From positions 1-14,110 of the forward strand of contig JAMQCK010000909.1 in assembly GCA_024196135.1 (NCBI GenBank): a stretch of 14,110 nucleotides of DNA, read 5' to 3'. This DNA comes from Pleurotus ostreatus/Saccharomyces cerevisiae fusant (lineage: Eukaryota > Opisthokonta). This document shows, in pieces, positions 6,518 to 14,110 of the stretch. Position 1 is the first letter of the stretch; the number at the start of each line of letters is the position of its first letter. The notes below the pieces were generated by a model. The model was given only the letters and a program-made list of their open reading frames with translations. It had not been told where the DNA came from and searched no databases. The position numbers and the translations under genes were made by a program.

Positions 6518-8844
6518 CTAGGCAACCTCCACGCCATCGCGCAGCAGCTGCTCGATTGCGGCCGACCGGGGCTTGATGCTGCACTTGAAGTCGACGGGGA
6601 AGCTGTTGGACGGGTGTCAGCGCTGCATTCATCTCTAGATCTTTCTGCAGACGAAACATTCATCAACGGAAGACGCCAAGCCACTCCCGAAAACACAGAA
6701 CACCACTTCACAGAAAGCAAACCACTACTCACATCTGCATCCCCGACGTATACTCGCCTGTCAACTTCTCGCCTTTGATCGGCGCGATGTCGAAGCAGGC
6801 CAGGATGGAGGTGACGGTGAGCCACATCTGGTCCATCGCGAACTCGATGCCGGCGCAGGTGCGGCGGCCGTAGCTGGATGGTGTGGTCGGTCAGTGAGTG
6901 GGATGGTAGATGGGCGATGGGTGGCAGCGGGATGGTTGGGGTTGGGTGAAGTGGGATGGTGGCAGGGTGAAGTGGGATGATTGCAGGGTGAGGGGAATGG
7001 GTGGGCGGCATTGGCGCTCATGTCGAGGAGAGAGGTGCAGAGAAAGCGAGGACGCACCCAAACGTCCCATAGGGAATCTTGCTCGGCGGGGTGAGGACAC
7101 CATCCTTTAGGTGTCGCTCGGGGCGGAAAACGCCTGGCTCGGCGCCCCATTCGGATTCTTCGTGGAGCATGGCCCTGTCGGATGAAGTGAGCTCGAAGTC
7201 ATAACGCCACAAGAAAGTAAATTACCAAGCGTTGCCTATGACTACGGAGCCCTTCGGGAGGAAGTAGCCATCGTAGATGTGGTCCTCCATCAGCCGGTGG
7301 GAGAGGCCTGTGGACGTTCCGTGAGTATAAGCAATAATATAGGTAATGAGGAAAAGCCCCGCGATGGCGTAACATCCACGTACCCAGCGGTGCCACAGGC
7401 CTATACCTCAAGACCTCCTTCACGATGGCGTCCACGTACGGGATCTCAACATCGTCGGTGAAATCGGGGAGGTGGCCGAAGCCGAAGGCGGCGTCGACGG
7501 CGGCTTGGCCCTTGCGCTGCACCTCGGGGTAGGTGGCCATCATGAGGATGAAGGTCGAGAGGGCGGAAACGGTCTGGGGAAGAGTATGTAAGTTGTGTGA
7601 TAAAAGGGAAGGGAAATGGTGAAAAAGAGAGGAGGGTGTCATGGACAAAGGGGAGGAGAAAAAGACGCACCGTATCTGCCCCTGCCTCGTATGCAACACC
7701 GAGGATGGCGCGCAGACCTTCGAGCTCTTCCGGCGTGCGGCACTTCTCGAGGGATTCGGACGCGATGGACGGCTCCGCCGTGCCTTTCTCCTACATCTAT
7801 CGTCAACATACTTCTTTCTTCCCCCATTCCACGCAAAACCCCACTCACAATACACTCCTGCACCCAATCCACCGGCAACTTGTGGAACAGCGCCGCATCC
7901 GGATTCCACTCCGCCGCCTCCTTCTTGAAACCCGCGCCCGGTACCCACGAGGGCAGGACCTTGAGAAACGGCAAAGAGTCGACGAGGTACGCGCCGTGGA
8001 TGCCGGTTTGGGCCATGGCGTTGAGGGCGCGCTGCGCGCGGGCGATGAAGGGGTCGTCGTTGGGGGCGACTTTGTAGCCGTAGCAGACGCGGAGGATGAT
8101 GCCGCCGGAGGCGCTGGGGGTGAATTTTGTTGAGCGACGAGAGGGAAACTTATTTGTGCGGGACGGCGACGTACTTTCGTAGATGCTTGATGAAGTCATT
8201 CGGCGTGTTGAGGAAGTCGAGGAGGACCTCGCGCGTGCCCTGAAGGATGGTGGGGTGGTAGTGGGAAAGTGCGGGTGGGTGGAATTTGCGGACGAAGGCC
8301 TTGCGGAGTTCGCGCCAGCGGCGTCCATAGGGCATGAAGGAGAAGTCCCAACCGAAGCCAACGCTGGGGTGGTGTAAGAAAGTATGATGGAAGCGAAAGG
8401 GGGGTACTTACAGCTCAAGCAGCATCGGCATACGAGGTCTGCGCGCCTGTCAGTCGCAGGAGGAGCATATGAGTTGCGGCCGAACCTATCTGAAAATATG
8501 CTCGATTGCTTCTCGAGTAGGTCCTGCGCGACCTTGTTGGAGTTGATGATGAGGACGTCCGTGCCGATCGTATTGACATAGAGAAGGTCGGAATCTGCGA
8601 AGCGGATATTAACATAGACATCCCATTGCAGCGCAAGTGGCGCACCATATTGCTGCGACCACCTCATGAATGTGAGCCATTCTTGGGTCTTCGGCCAGTC
8701 AAGGATGTTGCCAATGATAGGCCAGCCCTTCGGTCCGGGAGGAAGAGGGGACGTTCTGCTCCGCTTCAGGTGCTTGACGAGCAGGAAAACAATGCTAACC
8801 ACGCCCGCGAGCGTGGGCAGAGGGGGGAGCGCAGATGATAACAT
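6518..8844 (-). CDS. Microsomal cytochrome P450 monooxygenase, 507 aa
   Basis: Eleven exons in transcript order: 8844-8646, 8594-8486, 8438-8412, 8363-8175, 8113-7849, 7790-7671, 7573-7384, 7307-7226, 7174-7058, 6873-6733, 6602-6518. All ten introns are GT-AG (47-184 nt) and the joined frame is open. Residues about 5-23 form a hydrophobic ER anchor, followed by KHLKRSR and the proline hinge PLPPGPKGWPIIGN. The C-helix region reads MPYGRRWRELRKAF; the I-helix has AGADTT (299-304, oxygen activation); the K-helix has EVLR (Glu356, Arg359); then FRPERHL; and the heme loop is FGYGRRTCAG with ligand Cys439, split by intron 9. Length and motifs are those of an active class II fungal P450 needing NADPH-P450 reductase. 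Sequence style resembles the basidiomycete enzymes often labelled O-methylsterigmatocystin oxidoreductase-like (CYP64/CYP5144 type), but I cannot assign a family or substrate. It is convergent with the RidA-like gene (288 bp between stops). Exon 3 is only 27 nt and its upstream donor (GTTCGG) is weak, so that part is least certain. Confidence 0.93.
6944..6985. repeat. 21-bp tandem duplication in P450 intron 9
   Basis: Two near-identical 21-bp units on the plus strand (6944-6964 and 6965-6985, starting GGGTGAAGTGGGATG) followed by a partial third. They lie in a G/T-rich stretch that makes this the longest intron of the gene (184 nt). Confidence 0.7.
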
Positions 8845-8885
8845 GGCGCTAGTATCGGTAGCGCGCCGGTCTATCGGAGGCGTAG

Positions 8886-8893
8886 TTTATATA
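8886..8893 (-). promoter_or_regulatory. TATA box of the P450 gene
   Basis: TATATAAA on the minus strand, about 42 bp before the ATG at 8844, implying a very short leader. Confidence 0.5.
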
Positions 8894-9531
8894 CTCTGCC
8901 CTCGCTTATCGGGAGCGGGGAGGGGCACTCCTTCTTCGGCGCCTGCGGAGCGGAGGTGCTTCGAACAGGGTACGCAGTCATGCGACTGAGCACCGGGGCG
9001 CGTCATCTGGATAGGTAGTGACAAAGGGGAGGAGGACATGCCCCCATTGCTGTACAAAGGTCAGTGCGTTTTGAGATAACGCCGCACTACACGTACTCTG
9101 CGTAGACACGAGATTACATTGCTAGTAACCCTCCGTGGAGAGAGGGATAGCCAAGCATTCACCAATGACGCGCTGTCGCTCGGCTAAGAGGGCGAGGGTA
9201 CAGCGAGTCTTTCTCGTTCCCAGGAGAGAGGTACAACAGTATGGCTCTTCGCCACAATCATCATGGCCGGTGGCAGCCACTTGAACATTCTCCCTACCCG
9301 CATCCAATGAGATGGCCGTTGGTACGATTGAACCTGCGAGATAACATGATAGCCAGTGATTCTCTGTCGCATAAGATAGCAGCGGCCATGAAGAGATTAA
9401 GCGATGGGAAAGTTCCCTGCGTTTCGTATCGCAACATGAGCGTAGAAGGCAAGTTGTGGGTGATTGGAAACTGCCGATGCTTAGGGGAGAGCACGCGCGG
9501 ACATATTTGGTTAGTCAGAAGACAACTTCAA
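8894..9531. other. Intergenic region between the P450 promoter and tRNA-Leu
   Basis: The first part is the P450 upstream region, with several AGGGG runs (about 8919-8925 and 9024-9030) that resemble stress-response elements. An open frame over 9241-9567 ends inside the tRNA and has no protein-like features. No other gene seen. Confidence 0.5.
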
Positions 9532-9654
9532 GGCGAGATGGCCGAGCGGTCTAAGGCGCCAGACTAAGGATCAGCCAGTTCACTACTGGCCAACCTGATT
9601 CCTCACAGAATCATCTGGTCTTTCGGGGCGTGGGTTCGAATCCCACTCTCGTCA
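9532..9654 (+). tRNA. tRNA-Leu (anticodon AAG) with a 43-nt intron
   Basis: Acceptor stem 9532-9538 (GGCGAGA) pairs with 9647-9653 (TCTCGTC) with one G-U, followed by discriminator A9654. D-arm GCC/GGC with AGCGG; anticodon stem CCAGA (9559-9563) pairs with TCTGG (9614-9618). Anticodon A-A-G lies at 9566-9568 with G37 at 9569. The intron 9570-9612 starts one base after the anticodon, the canonical eukaryotic nuclear site, and contains a GCCAG/CTGGC hairpin. A long variable arm fits Leu. T-arm GTGGG/CCCAC with TTCGAAT. The internal A and B boxes (TGGCCGAGCGG, GGTTCGAATCC) are intact. The mature tRNA decodes CUU, and CUC after A-to-I editing. Confidence 0.95.
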
Positions 9655-9656
9655 CA

Positions 9657-9661
9657 TTTTT
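9657..9661 (+). terminator. RNA polymerase III terminator
   Basis: A run of five T's begins two bases after the end of the tRNA. Confidence 0.85.
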
Positions 9662-9913
9662 GCCCCTTTGCACATACTCGCAGCAACGAACGGTACGTTA
9701 GAGCATCTGCAGCACCGATTCTGGGTTTTGAGAATGCAGAGAACATGCTTGACTGTCACTCTCCCTGTCACGGTTCAAGTTTATCTCTGCATGTGGCGTC
9801 GGACCGGTACCCGAAGGTTGTCCCGAACCATCATCAAGTTCAACTTTAACCTCTGCGTCGCAAAGGTACTTTGCTTGATATATGAGACTATTCTTTCTCA
9901 ATGGATGATATAG

Positions 9914-11277
9914 ATGCACAATCAGCATATGGCGACCGCGTCGGATCTGCCGCCAGAACTGGTGGACGAGATCTTGGCCTATGTCCTTGCCGACAGGAAG
10001 GATCTCTTTACATGCTCTCTCATTGCTCCTACATGGACGGAGAGGGCCCGTGCCCACATCTTCCGTCGCATCGACATTCGTCCCGTCAAAGTTGAATCAT
10101 CGGATTCGGGTACTATCTTCGACACGGAGGCTACCATGGCACGCGTGCAGCACCTTCACGACGCGCTCATCCGCTCGCCGTATGTCGGCGAACTCATCCA
10201 GCACGTTAGATTTTCACTCGAGTCGGCCTCCTGCGCTGCGGATACACCGCTTGCGCCTCTCTTGGCCTCTGTCTTCCGCCATCTGCGCGCTGTGCAGTCG
10301 GTCATTCTCACAGATATCGTCTGGGAAGGACTCGCGTCAGATGTACGTGACGCGCTCGTTACCGTCCTCGAGCATCCCACGATGTCGTCGCTTACCCTGT
10401 CCCGCATCACCTTCCCGACCTTCCTCGACCTCGCGATACTCGTCGCTCGCCTCGGGCCAGGACCGAAGGCGCTCGCTATAGGTGACATCGTATACCACGC
10501 CGCGCTCAGCGATGTCATGCGCGCTCAGTTTCAGGCCTTGAGCGAGAGGCCGGCCTCGCAGCGCCCGACGCTCATCGCGCTCGAGGAGACATCGCCGGTG
10601 ATGCGGGGAGCAGAGTTCGGTGCTTTGGCGAACTGGCTGGCGAATGAGTACTCGTGCGTCGAGGCGCACCAGGTGCAACGCATTGCCTCGAGTTGGACGT
10701 CCCTCTCGATGTTCTTGCCGCTCGTGCGCGCCTCCTGCCGCTCGCTTCGCGAGCTCCAGCTTTGCGCTCTCGTGGATATCTCTCGTACGTATCCACGTGC
10801 CACTCTGTCTTTTCACAGCTCATCGTATCCTCAGTATCCTCCCGCACCAGCCTCTCCATCACCCTCGCAGAGCTCCCCGCCCTCGAAGCCCTCACCCTCG
10901 TTAACAGCCAAGTCGACAGCTACGACCCCGCCCCCTGGCTCGCCGCCTTCCTCGCCTCCCGCGCCGGCCCCACCGCCCTCGCGCGCCTCACCACACGCCT
11001 CGTCCCGCCGCGCCGCTGGTACGCGAACCCGGACGAGGACCCGAACACGCCGCTGAGCATGTACGACTACGCGCCGTGGGCGGAGGTCGATCGCGTGCTG
11101 TGGGAGGGCAGGGAGGATTTCCCGGCGCTGAAGGCGGTGGAGTTCGAGCTGGCGAATCCGCGGGGGATGGATGTGGTGCGCGGGGTGCAGATGGATGCGG
11201 GGATGCTGAAGAGTACGATGGTGGAGACGAAGAAGAGGGGGCTGTTGAGGGTTTATGGGAGTGGGGTGAACGGGTGA
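9914..11277 (+). CDS. F-box domain protein, 437 aa
   Basis: Exons 9914-10784 and 10835-11277; the 50-nt phase-1 intron (GTACGT...CCTCAG) joins CTLCALVDIS-like sequence to LSSRTSLSITL. An N-terminal F-box-like motif spans about residues 10-52 (DLPPELVDEILAYVL, then CSLIAPTWTERAR and IFRRIDI). Such motifs bind Skp1 in SCF ubiquitin ligases. The remainder has loosely spaced Leu-rich segments (RAVQSVILTDI, SSLTLSRITF, LRELQLCALVD, LEALTLVNSQVD), typical of the large, rapidly diversifying basidiomycete family of F-box/LRR-like orphans. The substrate cannot be predicted. Start: the ATG at 9914 opens the frame; Met6 (9929) is an alternative that leaves the domain intact. The C-terminal exon is very G-rich at the end but stays in frame to TGA. 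Confidence 0.85.
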
Positions 11278-11632
11278 ACGGTAGGTGGTGAGAGGGTCGG
11301 TCGACACAAGAACGATGAAGCAAACAAACAAGAAATGGCATTGTGTTTGGGTGCCCGAAGGCGGGTTTTCTACGGATACAACGGTACGGGCAGGTAGAAG
11401 CCAGTGTCAGCAGGGAGCGAGGCTGTCTAATGAGCGGCTGCGACGAGCAGACAATAGAGGCTGATAATGTACAATTCATGTTGGGTTATTCTACTGCTGT
11501 CCTGTCCGAGACGCCAAGAAACGGATACTGTGTAGATGGGGATAGGCTTAAGAACGTCGCTCGAATAGTGGAAAGGGAAAAGGGTGTCTGAGGGGGTGGG
11601 GCACCGCCAAGCGGCTTCGCGTCCGAGTCAAG
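11278..11632. other. Spacer between convergent genes
   Basis: The 3' flanks of the F-box gene and of the small secreted-protein gene. No further gene, repeat or strong signal seen. Confidence 0.5.
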
Positions 11633-11866
11633 CTAAGCTTTCGAGCCGCAGTTGCGGAAGCCGCGACCGCAGACGGCGAACTGAGCATCGACGCTCGAGT
11701 CGTTGCCCGGAATGGTGGTGTCTTTGTGCGGGTGAGGGGAGACTTTCTGGCCCATGAGGCTGATGCGCGAGCGCGCAACGTGGATCGCGTCGGCGTTGGT
11801 GGGCGCGGCGAGCACAGCGGGGCTGGCCGCGAGGGCTGTGAGGGCGAGGAAGAGGGTGAACTTCAT
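11633..11866 (-). CDS. Small secreted protein, 77 aa, unknown function
   Basis: Single coding exon, ATG at 11866, stop ending at 11633. Residues 1-20 (MKFTLFLALTALAASPAVLA) are a textbook signal peptide with an AxA-type cleavage site. The mature peptide of about 57 residues is hydrophilic, with one sequon (NDS) and two cysteines near the C-terminus (AVCGRGFRNCGSKA), which could form a small loop. There is no CaaX end, so it is not a basidiomycete mating pheromone precursor, and no dibasic repeat array. The start is supported by a splice acceptor with branch site (GTTAAC then TTTTGCAG) ending at 11870, three bases before the ATG, so the leader is probably spliced. It could be an effector-like or cell-wall protein; I do not recognise a family. 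Confidence 0.7.
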   Translation of the reverse strand: MKFTLFLALTALAASPAVLAAPTNADAIHVARSRISLMGQKVSPHPHKDTTIPGNDSSVDAQFAVCGRGFRNCGSKA

Positions 11867-11869
11867 GGC

Positions 11870-12126
11870 CTGCAAAAGCGTTAACTTTCTATGGATTTAG
11901 GTGGAGAGGAATATACACACGATCTATTCAATGACGACGAAATTGGCTTACGGGCCTTATATCTGCCTATACGCTTTCTCGAGTGGTGCTCGATATCTGG
12001 GGAAGCACCATCAGAATTGGCGCTCTGTGGGGATGGGGAACGCCGCCACATACCGTACGATGGAGGCGAAGGGGGCGAGCAGTCGTATCGTGTCTCTCAT
12101 CACTGAGACATCGCCTTGGCTTTATA
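11870..12126 (-). promoter_or_regulatory. Upstream region of the small secreted-protein gene with candidate leader introns
   Basis: On the minus strand a TATAAA occurs at 12126-12121. Next comes a possible intron 12053-11997 (GTATGT...TTCCCCAG, 57 nt), then a possible intron 11920-11870 (GTGTGT...GTTAAC...TTGCAG, 51 nt) ending just before the ATG. A closer TATAAG at 11961-11956 is an alternative promoter. The second intron is better supported than the first. Confidence 0.4.
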
Positions 12127-13310
12127 CCAGCGCCTATGAACCGCTTGCTGACCTGTAGTAAACACGCGACCTACTGTGCGACGGGAGACACGCGGTCTGC
12201 GAGGACCGCTTCGACGCGCGAAATCATCCGCGGCACAGCGCGCTGGCAGCCTAGACAGTCTCACCTGCGCGATCGGCGCGCCGGATGCGGGCGAGCCCAC
12301 TCCAGCGCGCGCTGGGGTGGCGGGTATGTGACGAGGGGCAGGGGGTATACTTCCGAGGAGCGCATAATGCGCCCGAGCCGCAGAAAGTCTGAGATTCCCG
12401 CATCCCCTGGCTGTCATTAGTGGCAGGACTTCCAAGTTTGGTCAAAGGGATATCGGGGGAAATCGCGATTTCGGTCGGGCTGGATGCGCGAAACAGTGGC
12501 CGATGAGATTGTTTGTGGGCTGGGGACGACAAGCTGGCGTGAGGAACAAAGACGGAACTTCGCGACTTTACTGTGAGGTCTATTACATCCGTAAGCGAGC
12601 CTACACTCCTGTGTACCCTCCCGAAAGAAGATGCTTGCTGAGGCGCGTACCTAGGATATTTTCAGCCGCCTTCTCAGAGTAGGCTGACATACGGCCATTG
12701 TGGTCCTCTTAAACATCGCACAAGCCTTGTAATCAGAACCTCTCGTTGAGTCCGAAGCGGATTTCGGGACGATGACGTGCGTACATTGGTACGACAGATG
12801 AAGAGTGGACCGCCACAATAGCGAGATTTTTCTGCCAGGGAGTTGTAGGAGGCCCTTGTCCATCCAAGACCCTCAGCCATCGTTGTTCTGATTGGGAAGA
12901 AATGGGAGCAGCAACAGAACAATCGGACCAGAAGGAGTATCCCGGCTCGGTAAAGACCAAGCTGGCGCCTATGAGGCTCTCATTGGATACAAAGCAGACA
13001 GAAAGTGGTCACCGGATACGAGGGAGCTCCGAGGCGGACCATAGTCAGTCCAGAGTACGAGTGCATCAGCAATTCTGGGAAATCCGCATTTGTGCGTGCG
13101 AGCAATGTGATGTGATGGCGCGCCTGGCTGGGATTGCCACGCGGTGACGAGCGCTCGTATCTTTGATGGAAGCTTGCGACTCCTTGCCAAAGCATATCTG
13201 CCTTGCAGGGCGCTTACATGCAGGCGCAAAGGCGGCCCGTGCTCATGTTCCGCATGCACATCGGCCCTGCGCCAGTGCTCATTGAGCGAGTGATCGTACT
13301 ATAAGTCACC
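12127..13310. other. Long stretch without a recognisable gene
   Basis: Nearly 1.2 kb with only short, uninformative open frames on both strands. The left part (12150-12330) is rich in CG dinucleotides and may be distal promoter. I see no RNA gene or repeat. Confidence 0.5.
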
Positions 13311-13335
13311 TAGTGTTTAACTATTTTGGCAAAAA

Positions 13336-13460
13336 TACGCGAACACTGTTTTGACCCCGTAAGATGGTCGAATGTGGCCCCGAAAAAAAGCAGGCGCACA
13401 TTGTTGAGTGCGCCAAAGAAGATGGCGCCCTTTTCTTCAGCGTAGCATGACGGGAAGGTA
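13336..13460 (+). repeat. Left terminal inverted repeat
   Basis: 125 bp beginning TACGCGAACACTG and ending GACGGGAAGGTA. It matches the reverse complement of 13986-14110 except at two positions: one in GAATGTGGCCC, one in GCGCCAAAGAAG. Confidence 0.9.
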
Positions 13461-13490
13461 AGGATGTGTGCTCGAACGAGATTTCCGCCG

Positions 13491-13530
13491 AAATGTCACA
13501 AAATGTCACATTCTGCCGGCACCGGCAGAA
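13491..13530. repeat. Subterminal tandem repeat plus palindrome inside the element
   Basis: Two exact copies of AAATGTCACA (13491-13500 and 13501-13510) run directly into a perfect hairpin TTCTGCCGG-CA-CCGGCAGAA (13511-13530), 30 bp inside the left inverted repeat. Such motifs often serve as transposase-binding sites; that role is inferred. Confidence 0.8.
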
Positions 13531-13985
13531 AACCCAGAGAATGGGTATGTCTCGGCAGTGCGGCACCGCCGACGCGGGGGGCAAGGGCAGTCAACAGAAG
13601 CGAGTCAGGCTTTCGTCGCACTGGCAAGAAGGTCCACGGACTACTTAGTACAAGAAGGGGCCAAGACTGTTATCAGGTAGCTATGTATTAGGAAGACTAT
13701 ATACCAGTGAGCTCGAGACGAGCTGACCTCATATGACAGCAACGTGGTGGTCTCTGGGCCGTCTTCAACTTCAATAGCAGGCATCTGACCTTTCTGAGGC
13801 ATGCGACCGCGGCCCTCTGGGATGAGAACGCACGGCGCACGCTAGGGTGCAGAAGAGCACGTCCACACTGCTGGACAGCGGAGCCGAAATGCCGTTGAGT
13901 GCCGTTAATGCCGCTCTACGCCGTCTGTGCCGATTACCGTTCCGTCGGATTTGTGTCACGCAGGCGAGGCGTTCCCTCGTATCTC

Positions 13986-14110
13986 TACCTTCCCGTCATG
14001 CTACGCTGAAGAAAAGGGCGCCATCTTCTTCGGCGCACTCAACAATGTGCGCCTGCTTTTTTTCGGGGCCAAATTCGACCATCTTACGGGGTCAAAACAG
14101 TGTTCGCGTA
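13986..14110 (-). repeat. Right terminal inverted repeat, reaching the window edge
   Basis: Inverted partner of 13336-13460, beginning TACCTTCCCGTC and ending CAGTGTTCGCGTA at the last base of the window. Confidence 0.9.

Larger units (their letters stand above)
13311..14110. mobile_element. Non-autonomous DNA transposon / MITE with long terminal inverted repeats, right end cut by the window
   Basis: Positions 13336-13460 and 13986-14110 are inverted copies of each other over 125 bp with 2 mismatches. The 525 bp between them carry no open frame resembling a transposase. Because the match continues to the last base of the window, the element extends further right. By symmetry the left end should lie left of 13336, and a hAT-like TAGTGTT at 13311 is a plausible terminus. 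Target-site duplications cannot be checked. Superfamily unknown. Confidence 0.8.

Noticed and set aside
7639..8844. Single 401-residue frame as an intronless P450
   Set aside because: It reads through introns 1-5, giving nonsense between conserved blocks and lacking the I-helix, ExxR and heme motifs; the spliced model restores all of them.
9241..9567. 108-residue plus-strand open frame
   Set aside because: It ends within the tRNA-Leu gene and has no protein-like features.
11633..11866. Mating pheromone precursor
   Set aside because: There is a signal peptide and the C-terminus is not a CaaX box; basidiomycete pheromone precursors lack the former and need the latter.
12251..12532. 93-residue minus-strand open frame
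   Set aside because: No signal peptide, domain or good start context; composition is like random GC-rich sequence.
13321..13691. Small open frames inside the right-end element as transposase remnants
   Set aside because: All are under 90 residues, overlap the inverted repeat or hairpin, and show no transposase motif.

Overview
The window looks like nuclear DNA of a filamentous basidiomycete, most likely an Agaricomycete (wood-rot type). Support: GC-rich coding sequence broken by many introns of about 47-60 nt with GTRNGY donors, CTRAY branch sites and YAG acceptors; small secreted proteins; an F-box orphan; a multi-exon P450; and an intron-bearing tRNA-Leu. No bacterial or viral gene is recognisable. 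All gene models are manual splice reconstructions.

Layout, left to right. Positions 1-397 hold the 3' end of a Xi-class glutathione transferase (glutathionyl-hydroquinone reductase, GHR/ECM4 type), cut by the window edge and apparently frame-broken. Positions 398-2000 have no intact gene but carry a run of plus-strand splice-like signals (about 1265-1745), perhaps a decayed gene. A two-exon gene for an unrecognised secreted protein follows (2142-2739, +) with a probable intron just after its stop. An apparently intact six-exon GHR gene (3208-4858, +) is the paralogue of the left-edge fragment. A three-exon gene (5396-6229, +) encodes a RidA/YjgF-fold protein with a signal peptide. Convergent to it is an eleven-exon microsomal cytochrome P450 (8844-6518, -) with all diagnostic motifs. 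Then come a split tRNA-Leu(AAG) (9532-9654, +), a two-exon F-box protein (9914-11277, +) and a 77-residue small secreted protein (11866-11633, -). The right end (about 13311 to the window edge) is a non-coding DNA transposon/MITE with 125-bp terminal inverted repeats differing at only 2 positions.

Functional reading. The P450 (phase I oxidation) and the GHR (phase II, deglutathionylation of quinone conjugates) would fit a xenobiotic or lignin-aromatic detoxification neighbourhood, but the genes have separate promoters and nothing proves joint function. The most unusual items are the secreted RidA-like protein, the GHR's two candidate starts with an internal TATA-like motif between them (possible mitochondrial and cytosolic forms), two separate 24-bp-period repeat arrays in and after the RidA gene, and the young-looking inverted-repeat element. 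Both window ends fall in duplicated sequence, which could mark assembly breakpoints. I see no clearly novel multi-gene system.
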